From CADEED01 sp020442965 (GTDB lineage: Bacteria > Pseudomonadota > Gammaproteobacteria > Steroidobacterales > Steroidobacteraceae): a stretch of 64,000 nucleotides of DNA. The notes beneath the pieces were generated by a model that was given only the letters and a program-made list of their open reading frames with translations, was not told where the DNA came from and did not search any database. Within the stretch, counting starts at the first letter, position 1. Each line of letters begins with the position of its first letter. This document shows positions 52,848-61,750 of the stretch, piece by piece. Location: positions 27,949 to 91,948 of the forward strand of contig JAWLAH010000010.1 of the NCBI GenBank assembly GCA_041395525.1, in the 5' to 3' direction. The translations under genes and the position numbers were made by a program.

Positions 52848-53318
52848 ATGGCCACTCATGTCAGCTTGATGCTGGCGATAGTTGCCGTTGCCATCGCTGG
52901 GACGAAGCAAACGACTGGGAGCAACGTCGGCGCACAATTGCCGCCCAAACTCCGGGCACTGCTGATCCAGGAGATGCGGGCAATCGATGCAGCCAGCTTA
53001 ACCAGATCCACGCTGCCATCGTGCAAGGCGATCATCAAACCGTGGCCCGGCAGGCGCAGGCCATCCATGACAGTTTCATCATGGAACAGCAAATGACCCC
53101 CGACGACGAGGCGGCTTTGCTCGCCGCCGTGCCGAAGGCGTTTCTCGCTAGCGACGAGGCGCTTCACGAGCTCAGCGCCAAGCTTGCAGAAGCCAGCCGT
53201 GCCCGCGACACCACACGCCAAATGCAGATATTTTCCGAGATGACCAAGGGTGCGTCGACTGCCACAGCGCATACGCACCGGCCCGTTTCCCCCGGGCCCG
53301 GCCAACGGAAACCCCTGA
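52848..53318 (+). pseudogene. Cytochrome c'-like monoheme protein, frameshifted
   Basis: Pieces of one periplasmic helical protein lie in three frames. Frame one has a signal-like N-terminus MATHVSLMLAIVAVAIAG and LPPKLRALLIQEMRAIDAA. Frame two continues QLNQIHAAIVQGDHQTVARQ, MTPDDEAALLAAVPKAFL and MQIFSEMTKG. Frame three gives CVDCHSAYAPARFP, the CXXCH heme site near the C-terminus typical of cytochrome c'. The shifts are near 53000 (a CAGC repeat) and 53250 (a G-run one base short). If the indels are errors, the gene is a normal cytochrome of about 155 residues. Confidence 0.65.
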
Positions 53319-53353
53319 TCACTGCATCGCGACGCTCGCGCAGGACCTTGCGG

Positions 53354-54713
53354 CTAGCAGTCGTCGCGGCTCGTTAGCGTCAGGGTCACGATGAGCCGTT
53401 GTTCCCCGTGTCGCCCGGCCAGTGCGAAACCTCGGCAGGCGCCAGGACCACGCACTACCGACCAGACCCATCGTCCCGAGCAGCAGCAGCGCCCGGGATG
53501 TCCCCAGCATGGCCACGGCCACTGAGACCGCCCGCCACCAGTAGAAGCACGCCGATGACGCTGTTGCTCACGGCGGTGTAGTCGGTGCGTTTGTTGCCGC
53601 CGGCCATGTCCACCAGGTAGGTCTTGCGGCCGGTGAACGCCGGAATGGGCTATGGCAAGCACGAAGAGAATGCTCCCGGATAGAACCAGGACCCGCCGCG
53701 CCAAAACGGATCGACGAACGCCGACGCGGCGACCAAAACACACACCAGCGCCGCCAACCCGCCGCCAAGGATCATCACCCGGCGGCTGGGGCCCATCGGC
53801 CATGAATCCCCACACACTGGCACTGATGGCACTGGCCAGACCGGAAGCGACAACGAAACCGCCCAGTAGCGCTGCGCCGTGGCTCTGATGCTGAGCCAGG
53901 ACCACGACGAACGGTGATCCCAAAGCGGAGGCCATCAGAAGCTCGAGCGATGACGAAATTGCGAAATGGCGCATCACGCACCAGCAAATTGAGGCTTCCG
54001 ACCGCTGCGCGCAGCGTGACCGCCGCCGGCTGTCTCACCATGAAACTCATCGACCCCGGCGAATACCGCTGCGGCTACAAACCAGCACAACCCGGCCGCC
54101 AGCAGGAGGATCGAATAAAACCGCATGTCCGGACTGCTGCCTCCAAAAGGAGCAGGCCTACGATCAGCGCGACCAGACCGGACAAGGTGGAAGCCAGACC
54201 GGCCAGACGGCCACGACGGGACTTCGGGACGCTCTTGCCCTGAACATCCTTCATCGCCACGGAGCAGAAGCCGCGGCTGAAACTGAACATCACCAGCAGA
54301 GGCAATCACTGCCAGAGCGGCCATAAGCCATCGAGCAACCAAACAGCCATGGCCATACCCAGCACCGCCAGTCCTGCAGGATCGCGCGCCCATTACCAGA
54401 ATCCCTTGCGTACCGGATGCCGGCGTACCCAGGCACCGATGACCAGTTGCGGAATCGAGCCGGACTCACGAATCGGTACCAGCACTCCAGCCAGCACCTC
54501 AGGTGCCCCGACGGCAACGATGAGCCACGCCAGTACTGTCTTGGGACTGATCAACAAATCGCCGATCTTGGTCAGCATGTTGGCAACAATGATGCGGAAG
54601 AAGTTACCGGGCACCTCCCGGCAGGCTTCGTCGCTGATATCGGTACAGACGCGCGCGTCCTCCTCGTTGGCGACCAACGCGTATAGCCGTTCAGTGCAGG
54701 TAAAACTTTTCAT
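53354..54713 (-). pseudogene. MFS transporter, multiply frameshifted
   Basis: Major facilitator permease broken into at least five overlapping minus-strand segments. The N-terminal part is readable from ATG 54713 (MKSFTCTERLYALVANEEDA, then NMLTKIGDLLISPKTVLAWL, VGAPEVLAGVLVPIRESGSI and PQLVIGAWVRRHPVRKGFW), then other frames carry further hydrophobic segments such as SSLELLMASALGSPFVVVLA. The N-terminal domain opens with a polar stretch and a first helix matching one particular MFS subfamily. Substrate unknown. Each shift keeps the adjacent protein sensible, so indel errors are possible. Confidence 0.7.
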
Positions 54714-54791
54714 CGAGCCCCCCGCCACTTCAGATCTAACAACACACCTATCTACTCCGGTAGGTCCGATTTTCGAATACGGATGCCGATC

Positions 54792-55081
54792 TCAGGCACG
54801 TGCCGAGGCGGTGATGTTGGCGTGTGGGCCACTTGGGTCCCATTGCTGGTCGGTGACCGCGAAACCAGCCTGCTCGATCGCCCCGATCATGTCGTTCATC
54901 GGCCATCGGTAGGCCGTAATAGCTGGGTGGTGGAATGCCTCGAGACGGGGGCCGGAGAAGAAGGATATGAGCAGAGAACCGTCCTCCACGAGAACTTCGC
55001 GCAAGGTGGCCAGCGCCGTCGGGAGTTCCTCGGCTCGAGGTGGATCAAGGAGTACCAAGCGAGATCCGGACCAGCAACTCC
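54792..55081 (-). pseudogene. Class I SAM methyltransferase, 3' part split by IS
   Basis: The C-terminal half of a class I methyltransferase: WYSLIHL, then EELPTALATLREVLVEDGSL, LLISFFSGPRLEAFHHPAIT and AIEQAGFAVTDQQWDPSGP. It is interrupted at its upstream side by the IS3-family element, and the missing N-terminal half is at 56336-56639. A single-base shift also lies within CTCGAGCCGAGG. Substrate unknown. Confidence 0.75.
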
Positions 55082-55106
55082 TGGAGTTGACGGTTTGATG
55101 GACAGT
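55082..55106 (+). repeat. Left terminal inverted repeat of the IS3 element
   Basis: TGGAGTTGAC then TTT and TGGAC match, in inverted orientation, the right end at about 56302-56335. The first ten bases are identical and the rest is imperfect. Confidence 0.7.
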
Positions 55107-55130
55107 TCATGTTCACAAAGGGATCAACTC

Positions 55131-56301
55131 ATGGGTCAAAAGGTCAAGCGATACGCCGGAGTTTCGGCGTCAGATGGTCGAGCTGCATCGCACAGGGCGG
55201 ACGTTTGCCGAGCTGGCGGCGCAGTTCGGCTGTACGAAGCTGGTCGATCCGACACTGGGTCAAGCAGGCGGATCGGGATCGCGGCAAAGGCGACGGTGGC
55301 CTCCTGACGAGTGCGGAGCGCGAAGAGCTAACGCCTGCGACGTGAGAACCGCAAGCTGCTGCAGGAACAGGACATCCTGTCAAAAGCCGCGGCCTGGTTT
55401 GCGAACGAGAAGCCCGCGACACCAGAAGCGCTCTTCGGGCGATTCGTGAAGGCGAACCAGGCCACCCAGCCAGTACGGGTCATGTGCCGATTGCTTCGAG
55501 TGTCTGCAGTGGGTTCTATGCTTGGCGGGATCGACCGATGTCGGCCCGTCGACGGGCCGACATCGGTTTGAGTGCGAGGATCCATGAGATCTATCGGCGC
55601 TCCAAAAGCCGCTACGGATCGCCGAACATCCACGCCGAACTGAAGGACGATCACGATGTGCATGTCGGGCGCAAGCGCGTGGCGCGATTGATGAGGAAAA
55701 TAGCCTCAAAAGCATTGTGGCGCCGAGCTATGTCGTGACGACAACGGCGGACAGTTTGCCACGGCGAATGACGATTTGGTTAACCGGTGCTTCAAGGCCG
55801 ATGGCCCAAATCAGCTGTGGGTCGCGGATGCCACGTACATACCGACCTGGGCCGGAACGATCTATCTGGCCATCGTGCTGGATGTGTGGTCTCACAAGAT
55901 CGTCGGCTGGGCGATTGCAGATCATTTGCGCACCGAGCTGATGTTGGATGCGCTAAACACGGCGTCAGCACAGCGCCGACCGGAAGGTCATCCATCATTC
56001 GGACCACGGTGCCAGTATACGAGCTACGCCTTTGGCAAACGCTGCCAGGAAATGAATGTGATGCCATCCATGGGCACAGTGGGTGACGCCTACGACAACG
56101 CCATGGCCGAGCGTGTTTGCTTCGCTGGAGAAGGAACTGCTCAAGCACCGGCAGTTCAAGTCGAAAACAGAGGCTAGAATAGCTCTGTTCGAATGGATCG
56201 AGGGTTGGTACAACCCGCACCGGCGCCATTCGTCGATCGGCCGCTTGTCACCAAACAATTTCGAGAGCAAAGTACTAACAGGACAGGGAGTGAGAATTTA
56301 G
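55131..56301 (+). pseudogene. IS3-family transposase OrfA/OrfB, frameshifted
   Basis: OrfA begins MGQKVKRYA at ATG 55131 and continues in another frame as MVELHRTGRTFAELAAQFGC and KQADRDRGKGDGG, a helix-turn-helix. OrfB shows VRVMCRLLRVSASGFYAW-like sequence, IYRRSKSRYGSPNIHAELKD, the catalytic-core start QLWVADATYIPTWAG, YLAIVLDVWSHKIVGWAIAD, and WIEGWYNPHRRHSSIGRLSP at the end. At least seven frame changes occur, for example a C-run two bases short in OrfA and a break at the third DDE residue. The element appears inactive unless these are sequencing errors. Confidence 0.8.
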
Positions 56302-56310
56302 AAAACCACC

Positions 56311-56335
56311 CGTCCACGAAAGCGGGTCAACTCCA
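56311..56335 (-). repeat. Right terminal inverted repeat of the IS3 element
   Basis: Reads ACGAAAGCGGGTCAACTCCA on the plus strand; its reverse complement starts TGGAGTTGACCCGCTTTCG, matching the left end over the first ten bases and part of the next fifteen. Confidence 0.7.
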
Positions 56336-56639
56336 CTTCGGATCCGCGAAGGTCGACCGGCAGGCGTGTCGAAACACCACACCGGGGTGGGTCCGGCGGG
56401 CGATCTCGATGAACTGGTCGACGGGCTCAAGTCCTTCGACGGCGTGCCCAATGTGACGCAAGTTGACCGCTCCAGCGTCCGGTTCCCGCGCCGACGTCGA
56501 GGATGCGGCCGGAGACGGTCTCAGCCCACGGCTCGATCACGCCGCGATCGGGGTCCCGGGCGGACACGACGGCGCCAAGCAAGTCCGCCAGGCCGGCTGC
56601 CTTGGAGCCGTAAGCGTGGATGATCTCATCCGTTGCCAT
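56336..56639 (-). pseudogene. Class I SAM methyltransferase, 5' part split by IS
   Basis: N-terminal half of the methyltransferase whose C-terminal half lies at 54792-55081. It starts MATDEIIHAYGSKAAGLADL at ATG 56637-56639 and contains the SAM-binding motif RILDVGAGTGRWSGQLAS. After a one-frame shift it continues HAVEGLEPVDQFIEIARRTH to the IS boundary. Together with the other half it forms one recognisable methyltransferase of about 200 residues. Confidence 0.75.
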
Positions 56640-56707
56640 CCATGCCTCCGTCGGTCGCCATCGGTCCTCTTGCCGCAGTCAACTTCCCGAACTCCGCCAC
56701 GGCGGCG

Positions 56708-57714
56708 TCAACCGCGGCGGATTTCCCGCTTCCCCAGCCGCTCGCGATCGTGCGGCGCGCTGAAGTCGAGGACCGGACCGATCGACACGATGCCGTACGG
56801 ATTGATCGTCGGGTGGCTGCGAAAATAATGGTGGCGGATGTGCTCCATGTAGACAGTTTCGGCCACTCCGGGCATCTGGTAAATGTCGCGCAGCAAGCCG
56901 TTGAGGTTCGGATAATCGACGATGCGCTTCCTGTCGCGCCCGAAGGTGCGTCGCGTACACCGCGTCGAAGCGCACCAGCGTAGTCCATAGCCGCAAATCG
57001 GCTTCGGTCAGGGTGCTGCCCAGCAAGTAGCGGCTTTCGCCGAGACGACTTTCAAGTTCTCGAGCGTCTCGAACAGCGCCGTCGCCGCCCTCTCATAGGC
57101 GGCCTGAGTGGTGCAGAAGCCCGCCTTGTAGACGCCGTTGTTGACGCGATGTGAAATCGTTTCGTTGATGGGATCGATCTCTGCGCACAGATCCTTTCAG
57201 GTAGTAATCGCCCGGCCCGCGCGCCGACATCGTCGAACGCCGTGTTCAACATGCGAATGATCTCGGCGGATTCGTTGCTGACGATGGTCTCGCGCTGTTT
57301 GTCCCCACAGCGTCGGCACCGTCGCGACCGCTGTGGTGCGGGTCGGCAGCTTCTGGTACAGCTGATAGACCTTGTCGAATCCGTACAGCAGATCACCGGT
57401 GGCGCCGTCAAAATCCGTGCGCAGTTCCCAGCCATTCTCGAGCATCAGCGGGTGCACCACTGAGACACCAATGTGTTGTTTCCAGCCCTTTCCATGCGCG
57501 CATCACCAGCGTCCGGTGCATACGGACAGGCGTAGACGCATACAGGTGATAGCGACCGCTTTCTGGCTTGAACCCGACCCCGCCAGTTGGCCCCGCCTGA
57601 CCGTCGGCCGTGATCCAACTGCGGAATTGGCTCCTCGATCGCTCGAAGCGCCCACCAGTGTCCTGGGTGTCGTACCACTTGTCCTGCCATTGCCCATCCA
57701 CCAAAAAGTCCCAT
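56708..57714 (-). pseudogene. yqjG: Glutathionyl-hydroquinone reductase, multiply frameshifted
   Basis: Omega-class glutathione transferase that reduces glutathionyl-hydroquinones (YqjG/PcpF type). Pieces in different minus-strand frames line up in order: MVDGQWQDKWYDTQDTGGRF, GRYHLYAS with the catalytic ACPYA carrying the active cysteine, VVHPLMLENGW-like MVHPLMLENGWELRTDF, GATGDLLYGFDKVYQLY, NESAEIIRMLNTAFDDVGA, LTEADLRLWTTLVRFDAVY, YQMPGVAETVYMEHIRHHYF and INPYGIVSIGPVLDFSAPHD. The start near 57714 (MGLF) is inferred. At least five indels occur, mostly at short repeats; the underlying gene looks complete. Confidence 0.75.
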
Positions 57715-58084
57715 GATTTTCTCGTCGTCGTTTGCTGCAGTGGGTTCAGGGTAGCTCATGCAGCCTCAAGACAACTAACGAGACCTGCCGTACGGGACAC
57801 TGTCACCGCCTGTCACGCTCCGCGAGAGCGCAAATAACAGGCTCGCACCATGCATCGTGACCGCGGATCAGCGCAGGCTTGGTCGCCGGGCATCGTCCAA
57901 CAGTGCTGCCCGCGCGATCATCTGTACCTCGGACCGCAACCGTACGAATGTCCGGGATATACGTCGGCAAATTCCTACAGACAAGGCCGCATTACATCGT
58001 CACGCTTGACGCATGACTGCAGCTCACAACCAGTGCGATAAAATGCATCAGTACAATCAGGTCGAATGATCCCGATGTGCGGAA
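57715..58084. other. Intergenic region before efflux operon
   Basis: About 370 bases between the divergent yqjG-like gene and the outer-membrane efflux gene. No gene is supported. The efflux operon promoter should lie here. A short TACAAT at 58049-58054 is the only -10-like hexamer noted, with no clear -35. Confidence 0.4.
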
Positions 58085-59469
58085 GTCACCATCGCCACTA
58101 GGCTGTCTTGTGCCCTGTCCTGCCTGCTCGGCACCGCGCTAGGTAGCGCTGCGTGGGCGCAGGAGATTGCGCCGCACAGGCTGAGCTTCGAGGAGGCCCG
58201 AGCGACGCTGGAACGGACGTCGGATGCGCTGGCCGCAGCCGATGCCAACGTGCGCGGCAAGATCGATCTTGCCGAAGCCACTCAGTCGCTTCGACTTCGG
58301 AGGTTCGGTGGACGTGCAGCAGATGCAGTTCCAGGAAGTCTCTGACCCTGCCGCTAGGTTCGTTGGCACCGGTCGCAGGCGCGTTCGGCATCGACAGTCC
58401 GCTGCAGTTCCGGTAGACGCGATTGGCGGCTGCGACCCATGCTGAGCGCGGTGCTGCCGCTCTACAGCGGCGGACAAATCCCGGCCGCACAGGCGGCAGC
58501 GGTCGCTGGGGTGCGCCAGGCATCAGCTGAACGGGACCTCGAAGTCACAGTCCCAGGTGCTGCAGCTGGTGCAAGCCTATTTGCGGCCAGCAACTGGCCC
58601 GGCAGGCGCTCGAAGTGCGCCGCAACGTGCGCGATGGTCTGCGGCGCCACGTCGAAAATGCCGAAAAGCTCGAGCGCGAAGGCTTCGCGACCAAGGCGCA
58701 GCGCCTGCAGGCAACGGTGGCTCGCGATCAGGCCGAGCGCGAATACCAGCGCGCGCGCAACGATCTGGACACGATCAGCGCCTCGTTGGCAAACCTGTTG
58801 CGCAGCGACCGGCCCGTTGGCACGACGACCCCGTTGTTTGTGATCAGCACCTCACCGGGTCCGCTGGAGACTTTTCGCCAGGCCGCACTCTCGCGGCATC
58901 CGCAAATCCGCCGCTTGCAGGCATTGGGTGAGCAAGCCAGCGAAGGGGTGAAAGCGCAGAAGGCCAGGCTCAAGCCGCAGCTCTATGCATTCGGCCAATA
59001 CGACCTGCACCGCGACGATGCGCTGATAACCGATGCCGACTGGGCGTTTGGAATCGGGCTACGATACACCTTCGTTTCAGGTAGCGACCGGCCTCGCCAG
59101 ATCGCTGCGACCCGTGAGCAGCAAGTCCAGGCCGAGGCGGGACTGCGCGAGGCCCGCAACCAGATCAGCACCGGCGTGAGCAAGACTTACAACGATCTGG
59201 AATCAGCGCGCCAGCAGTACTTGTTGCTCGACAGCTCGATTGAGCTGGCCCGCGAGAGCCTGCGCTTGCAGGAGCTCTCGTTCCGCGAAGGACAGGTGAC
59301 ATCGCTGGACGTAATCGATGCGCAGCTGCAGCTTGGAGGCGCCATGGTCGAGCGCGCACAGGCGGCCTACGAGTACGACGTGGCGCTCGCGCGCCTGCTG
59401 GAGCTCAGCGGCGGGCTCGATCACTACCCAGACTATTTCCGTCGAGCGGACAAGGTGCTGCAGCAATGA
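58085..59469 (+). CDS. TolC-type outer membrane efflux protein, frameshifted at 5' end
   Basis: Outer-membrane channel of a tripartite exporter. A signal peptide (LSCALSCLLGTALGSAAWA) is followed by FEEARATLERTSDALAAADA, and the family-typical LSAVLPLYSGGQIPAAQAAA. The reading frame changes several times between about 58300 and 58610. From 58615 to the stop the frame is intact for 284 residues with long helices (AEKLEREGFATKAQRLQATV, SARQQYLLLDSSIELARESL, EGQVTSLDVIDAQLQLGGA). The exact start is uncertain. Its stop overlaps the adaptor gene by four bases. Confidence 0.82.
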
Positions 59470-60563
59470 GCGAGAGCGAGACCAGCGGGCCAGATGCGCA
59501 GCGCCCGGACACGACACCGCCGGTGGATCGGCCTGCGATGCCGCCGGCACTGGAGGAGCAGTCGTCGTCAGCGCCGTCCGGCGCGCGCCGGTGGGTGGGC
59601 GTTGTGACGATCGTGATCGTGGTGTCGTTCATTGTCGTCGGGTTGTGGTTGGCATTCCGCGCCCCGGCGGATGTCGTGCAGGGCATGGCGGATGCCGACA
59701 GTATCAACGTGTCGGCGAAGATCAGCGCGCGCGTGTCCAAGTTGCTGGTACGTGAAGGCGATCGGGTCCAGGCCGGGCAGGTGTTGTTCGAGCTGGACAG
59801 CCCCGAGGTCGCAGCCAAGCAGGAACAGGCGACCGCCGTACGGGACGCGGCGCTCGCGCAAGCTGGCAAGGCGGAGCGCGGGGCGCGCGTGGAAGAAATC
59901 CGCGCTGCGGAATCCAATTGGCGCCGCGCGGTCGCCGGGGCAGAACTGTCCCACTCCACCTATCGCCGGGTCGAGAATCTTTACGGCGAGGGTGTGATGA
60001 CCCGGCAGAAGCGCGACGAGGCGCTGGCGCAGGAGCGCAGTTCGCGCGAGCTGGTCATCGCGGCCCGGGCGCAGTACGACCTGGCCCTGGCCGGCGCGCG
60101 CGAGGAGGACAAGGCCGCGGCGCAGGCACAGCTGCGGCAAGCCGAAGGTGCGGTGGCCGAGGTGGGCGCCGCGCAGGCCGAGATCAACGGCCGCGCTCCA
60201 GTTGCGGCCGAGGTCGGCAAGCGGCTGGTCGATGTCGGCGAACTGGTGCCGGCGGGGTATCCAGTCTTCGCCTTGGTCGACATCGATCGGATGTGGGTCT
60301 CGCTGAACCTGCTCGAGAACCAGTTCGGTGGCATCCAGCTCGGGCGACAGTTGCGCGGCGACATTCCTGCGCTGGGCCTGGAGGCTGTGCGTTTCGAGGT
60401 GTATTTCATCAGTCCGGCCGGAGATTTCGCCACCTGGCGATCGACTCGCCAGTCGAGCGGCTACGACGTGAAGAGCTTCGAGGTCCGGGTGCGCCCGTTG
60501 CAGCGGATCGACGGCTTCCGGCCCGGCATGAGCGTCCTGTTTGCATGGCCGCCGACGGACTAG
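59466..60563 (+). CDS. HlyD-family membrane fusion protein
   Basis: Periplasmic adaptor linking the inner-membrane permeases to the outer-membrane channel. The 365-residue product has a polar N-terminus, one transmembrane helix (about 45-65, VVTIVIVVSFIVVGLWLAF), the lipoyl/barrel-sandwich region (VSAKISARVSKLLVREGDRV, QAGQVLFELDSPEVAAKQ), a long alpha-helical hairpin, and a C-terminal beta-barrel (RMWVSLNLLENQFGGIQLG). It overlaps the TolC-like stop (ATGA) and is followed directly by the permease genes. Confidence 0.92.
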   Translation: MSESETSGPDAQRPDTTPPVDRPAMPPALEEQSSSAPSGARRWVGVVTIVIVVSFIVVGLWLAFRAPADVVQGMADADSINVSAKISARVSKLLVREGDRVQAGQVLFELDSPEVAAKQEQATAVRDAALAQAGKAERGARVEEIRAAESNWRRAVAGAELSHSTYRRVENLYGEGVMTRQKRDEALAQERSSRELVIAARAQYDLALAGAREEDKAAAQAQLRQAEGAVAEVGAAQAEINGRAPVAAEVGKRLVDVGELVPAGYPVFALVDIDRMWVSLNLLENQFGGIQLGRQLRGDIPALGLEAVRFEVYFISPAGDFATWRSTRQSSGYDVKSFEVRVRPLQRIDGFRPGMSVLFAWPPTD

Positions 60564-60589
60564 GCGACGCAGCGGGCACGGGGACGCCG

Positions 60590-61750
60590 ATGCAGGCGCT
60601 GCTGGCGTCTGCGCGGCGCGAATGCGGATTTCTGCGCGAAAATCCTTGGGACCTCGCGCTGGCGACGTGGATCCCGTGTGCGTTGTTGATGCTTATGGCC
60701 TGGATGTTCAGCGGCGGGGTTCCGCGAGAACTGCCGGTCGCCGTGGTCGACCTGGATCGCAGCGCGATCAGTCGCGACCTGGTGCGACACCTGCAGGCAT
60801 CGTCCGGGCTGCTCGTGGCCGAACAGTCCACATCGTTGCAGCAGGCGTTGTCGCTGGCGCGCGCGCTGAAAGTTTACGCGGTGGTGCACATCCCTGCCGG
60901 GACCGGTCGTGACATCCAGCGCGGCAGCAGCGGCACTGTTTTCAGCTATTTCAACGCCAGCTACCAAGTCGCGGGACAGGCGGCAGCGCGCGACATCGGC
61001 AGTGCTGTGCAGGCGGCATCGGCAGGCCTGGCCGTGGCCGAAGTTGCTCTGAGTCGCGGCCCCGGAAGTGTGCGCGCTGCGCCAGTCACGGTGCAGTCGA
61101 GCGTGCTGTTCAATCCGGGCCGAAGTTACGAGCACTTCCTGTTGGGCTTGCTGTTTCCGGCGATCCTGCACCTGGTCCTGTGCGTCGCGATGGTGGGCGC
61201 GTTCGGTCGTGAATTGCGCGACGCCACCATCCAGCACTGGCTGCGCAACAGTCATGACCAGCTGCTGCCGGCTGTGCTGGGCAAGATTGCACCCTACTTT
61301 CTGTTGTTCACCTTGTATGGCTGCGCGGGTCTGCTGTGGCTGACGGCCATGCGTGGCAGCGAGGTGGCCGGCGGAGTGATCTGGCTGATGTTGGGGCAGG
61401 CGCTGATGTACCTGGCCTATGCCGCGATTGCACTGCTGTTCGTGGCCGTCACCCGCAACATGGTCTCCGCGCTGTCGATGGCCGGGTTGTATGCCGGTAC
61501 GTCGCTGGCGTTCTCGGGAGCGACATTTCCCTTGCAGGGCGCACCCTGGTTCACGCGCATCTGGAGCGAGTTGTTGCCGTATACCGCGTACCTGAAGCTG
61601 CAGACGCAGCAACTGGACATGGGCTCCTCGCTGGCGGTGTCGGCGTGGCCGCTCGGAGTCTTGCTGTTGTTTGTGCTGATCGCCGGGGCCGGCGGTGTTG
61701 GCCTGCTGGGCCGCGCAGCGCGTGACCCGGCGGCTTGGGGACGACGATGA
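60590..61750 (+). CDS. ABC-2 type transport permease
   Basis: Inner-membrane permease of the ABC-2 family (YhhJ/YbhR-like), 386 residues. An N-terminal helix is followed by a large periplasmic domain (VAVVDLDRSAISRDLVRHLQ) and five or six C-terminal helices (LLGLLFPAILHLVLCVAMVG, MYLAYAAIALLFVAVTRNMV). The start is taken at ATG 60590; an in-frame ATG at 60545 overlapping the adaptor gene is possible. Its stop overlaps the next permease (ATGA). No ATPase gene is present in the operon. Confidence 0.9.
   Translation: MQALLASARRECGFLRENPWDLALATWIPCALLMLMAWMFSGGVPRELPVAVVDLDRSAISRDLVRHLQASSGLLVAEQSTSLQQALSLARALKVYAVVHIPAGTGRDIQRGSSGTVFSYFNASYQVAGQAAARDIGSAVQAASAGLAVAEVALSRGPGSVRAAPVTVQSSVLFNPGRSYEHFLLGLLFPAILHLVLCVAMVGAFGRELRDATIQHWLRNSHDQLLPAVLGKIAPYFLLFTLYGCAGLLWLTAMRGSEVAGGVIWLMLGQALMYLAYAAIALLFVAVTRNMVSALSMAGLYAGTSLAFSGATFPLQGAPWFTRIWSELLPYTAYLKLQTQQLDMGSSLAVSAWPLGVLLLFVLIAGAGGVGLLGRAARDPAAWGRR

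Larger units (their letters stand above)
55082..56335 (+). mobile_element. IS3-family insertion sequence (about 1254 bp)
   Basis: Bounded by imperfect terminal inverted repeats starting TGGAGTTGAC at the left and ending GTCAACTCCA at the right, with TG...CA termini. It contains OrfA- and OrfB-type transposase sequences on the plus strand. It lies inside a methyltransferase gene that reads in the opposite direction. No unambiguous target-site duplication was found. Confidence 0.85.
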
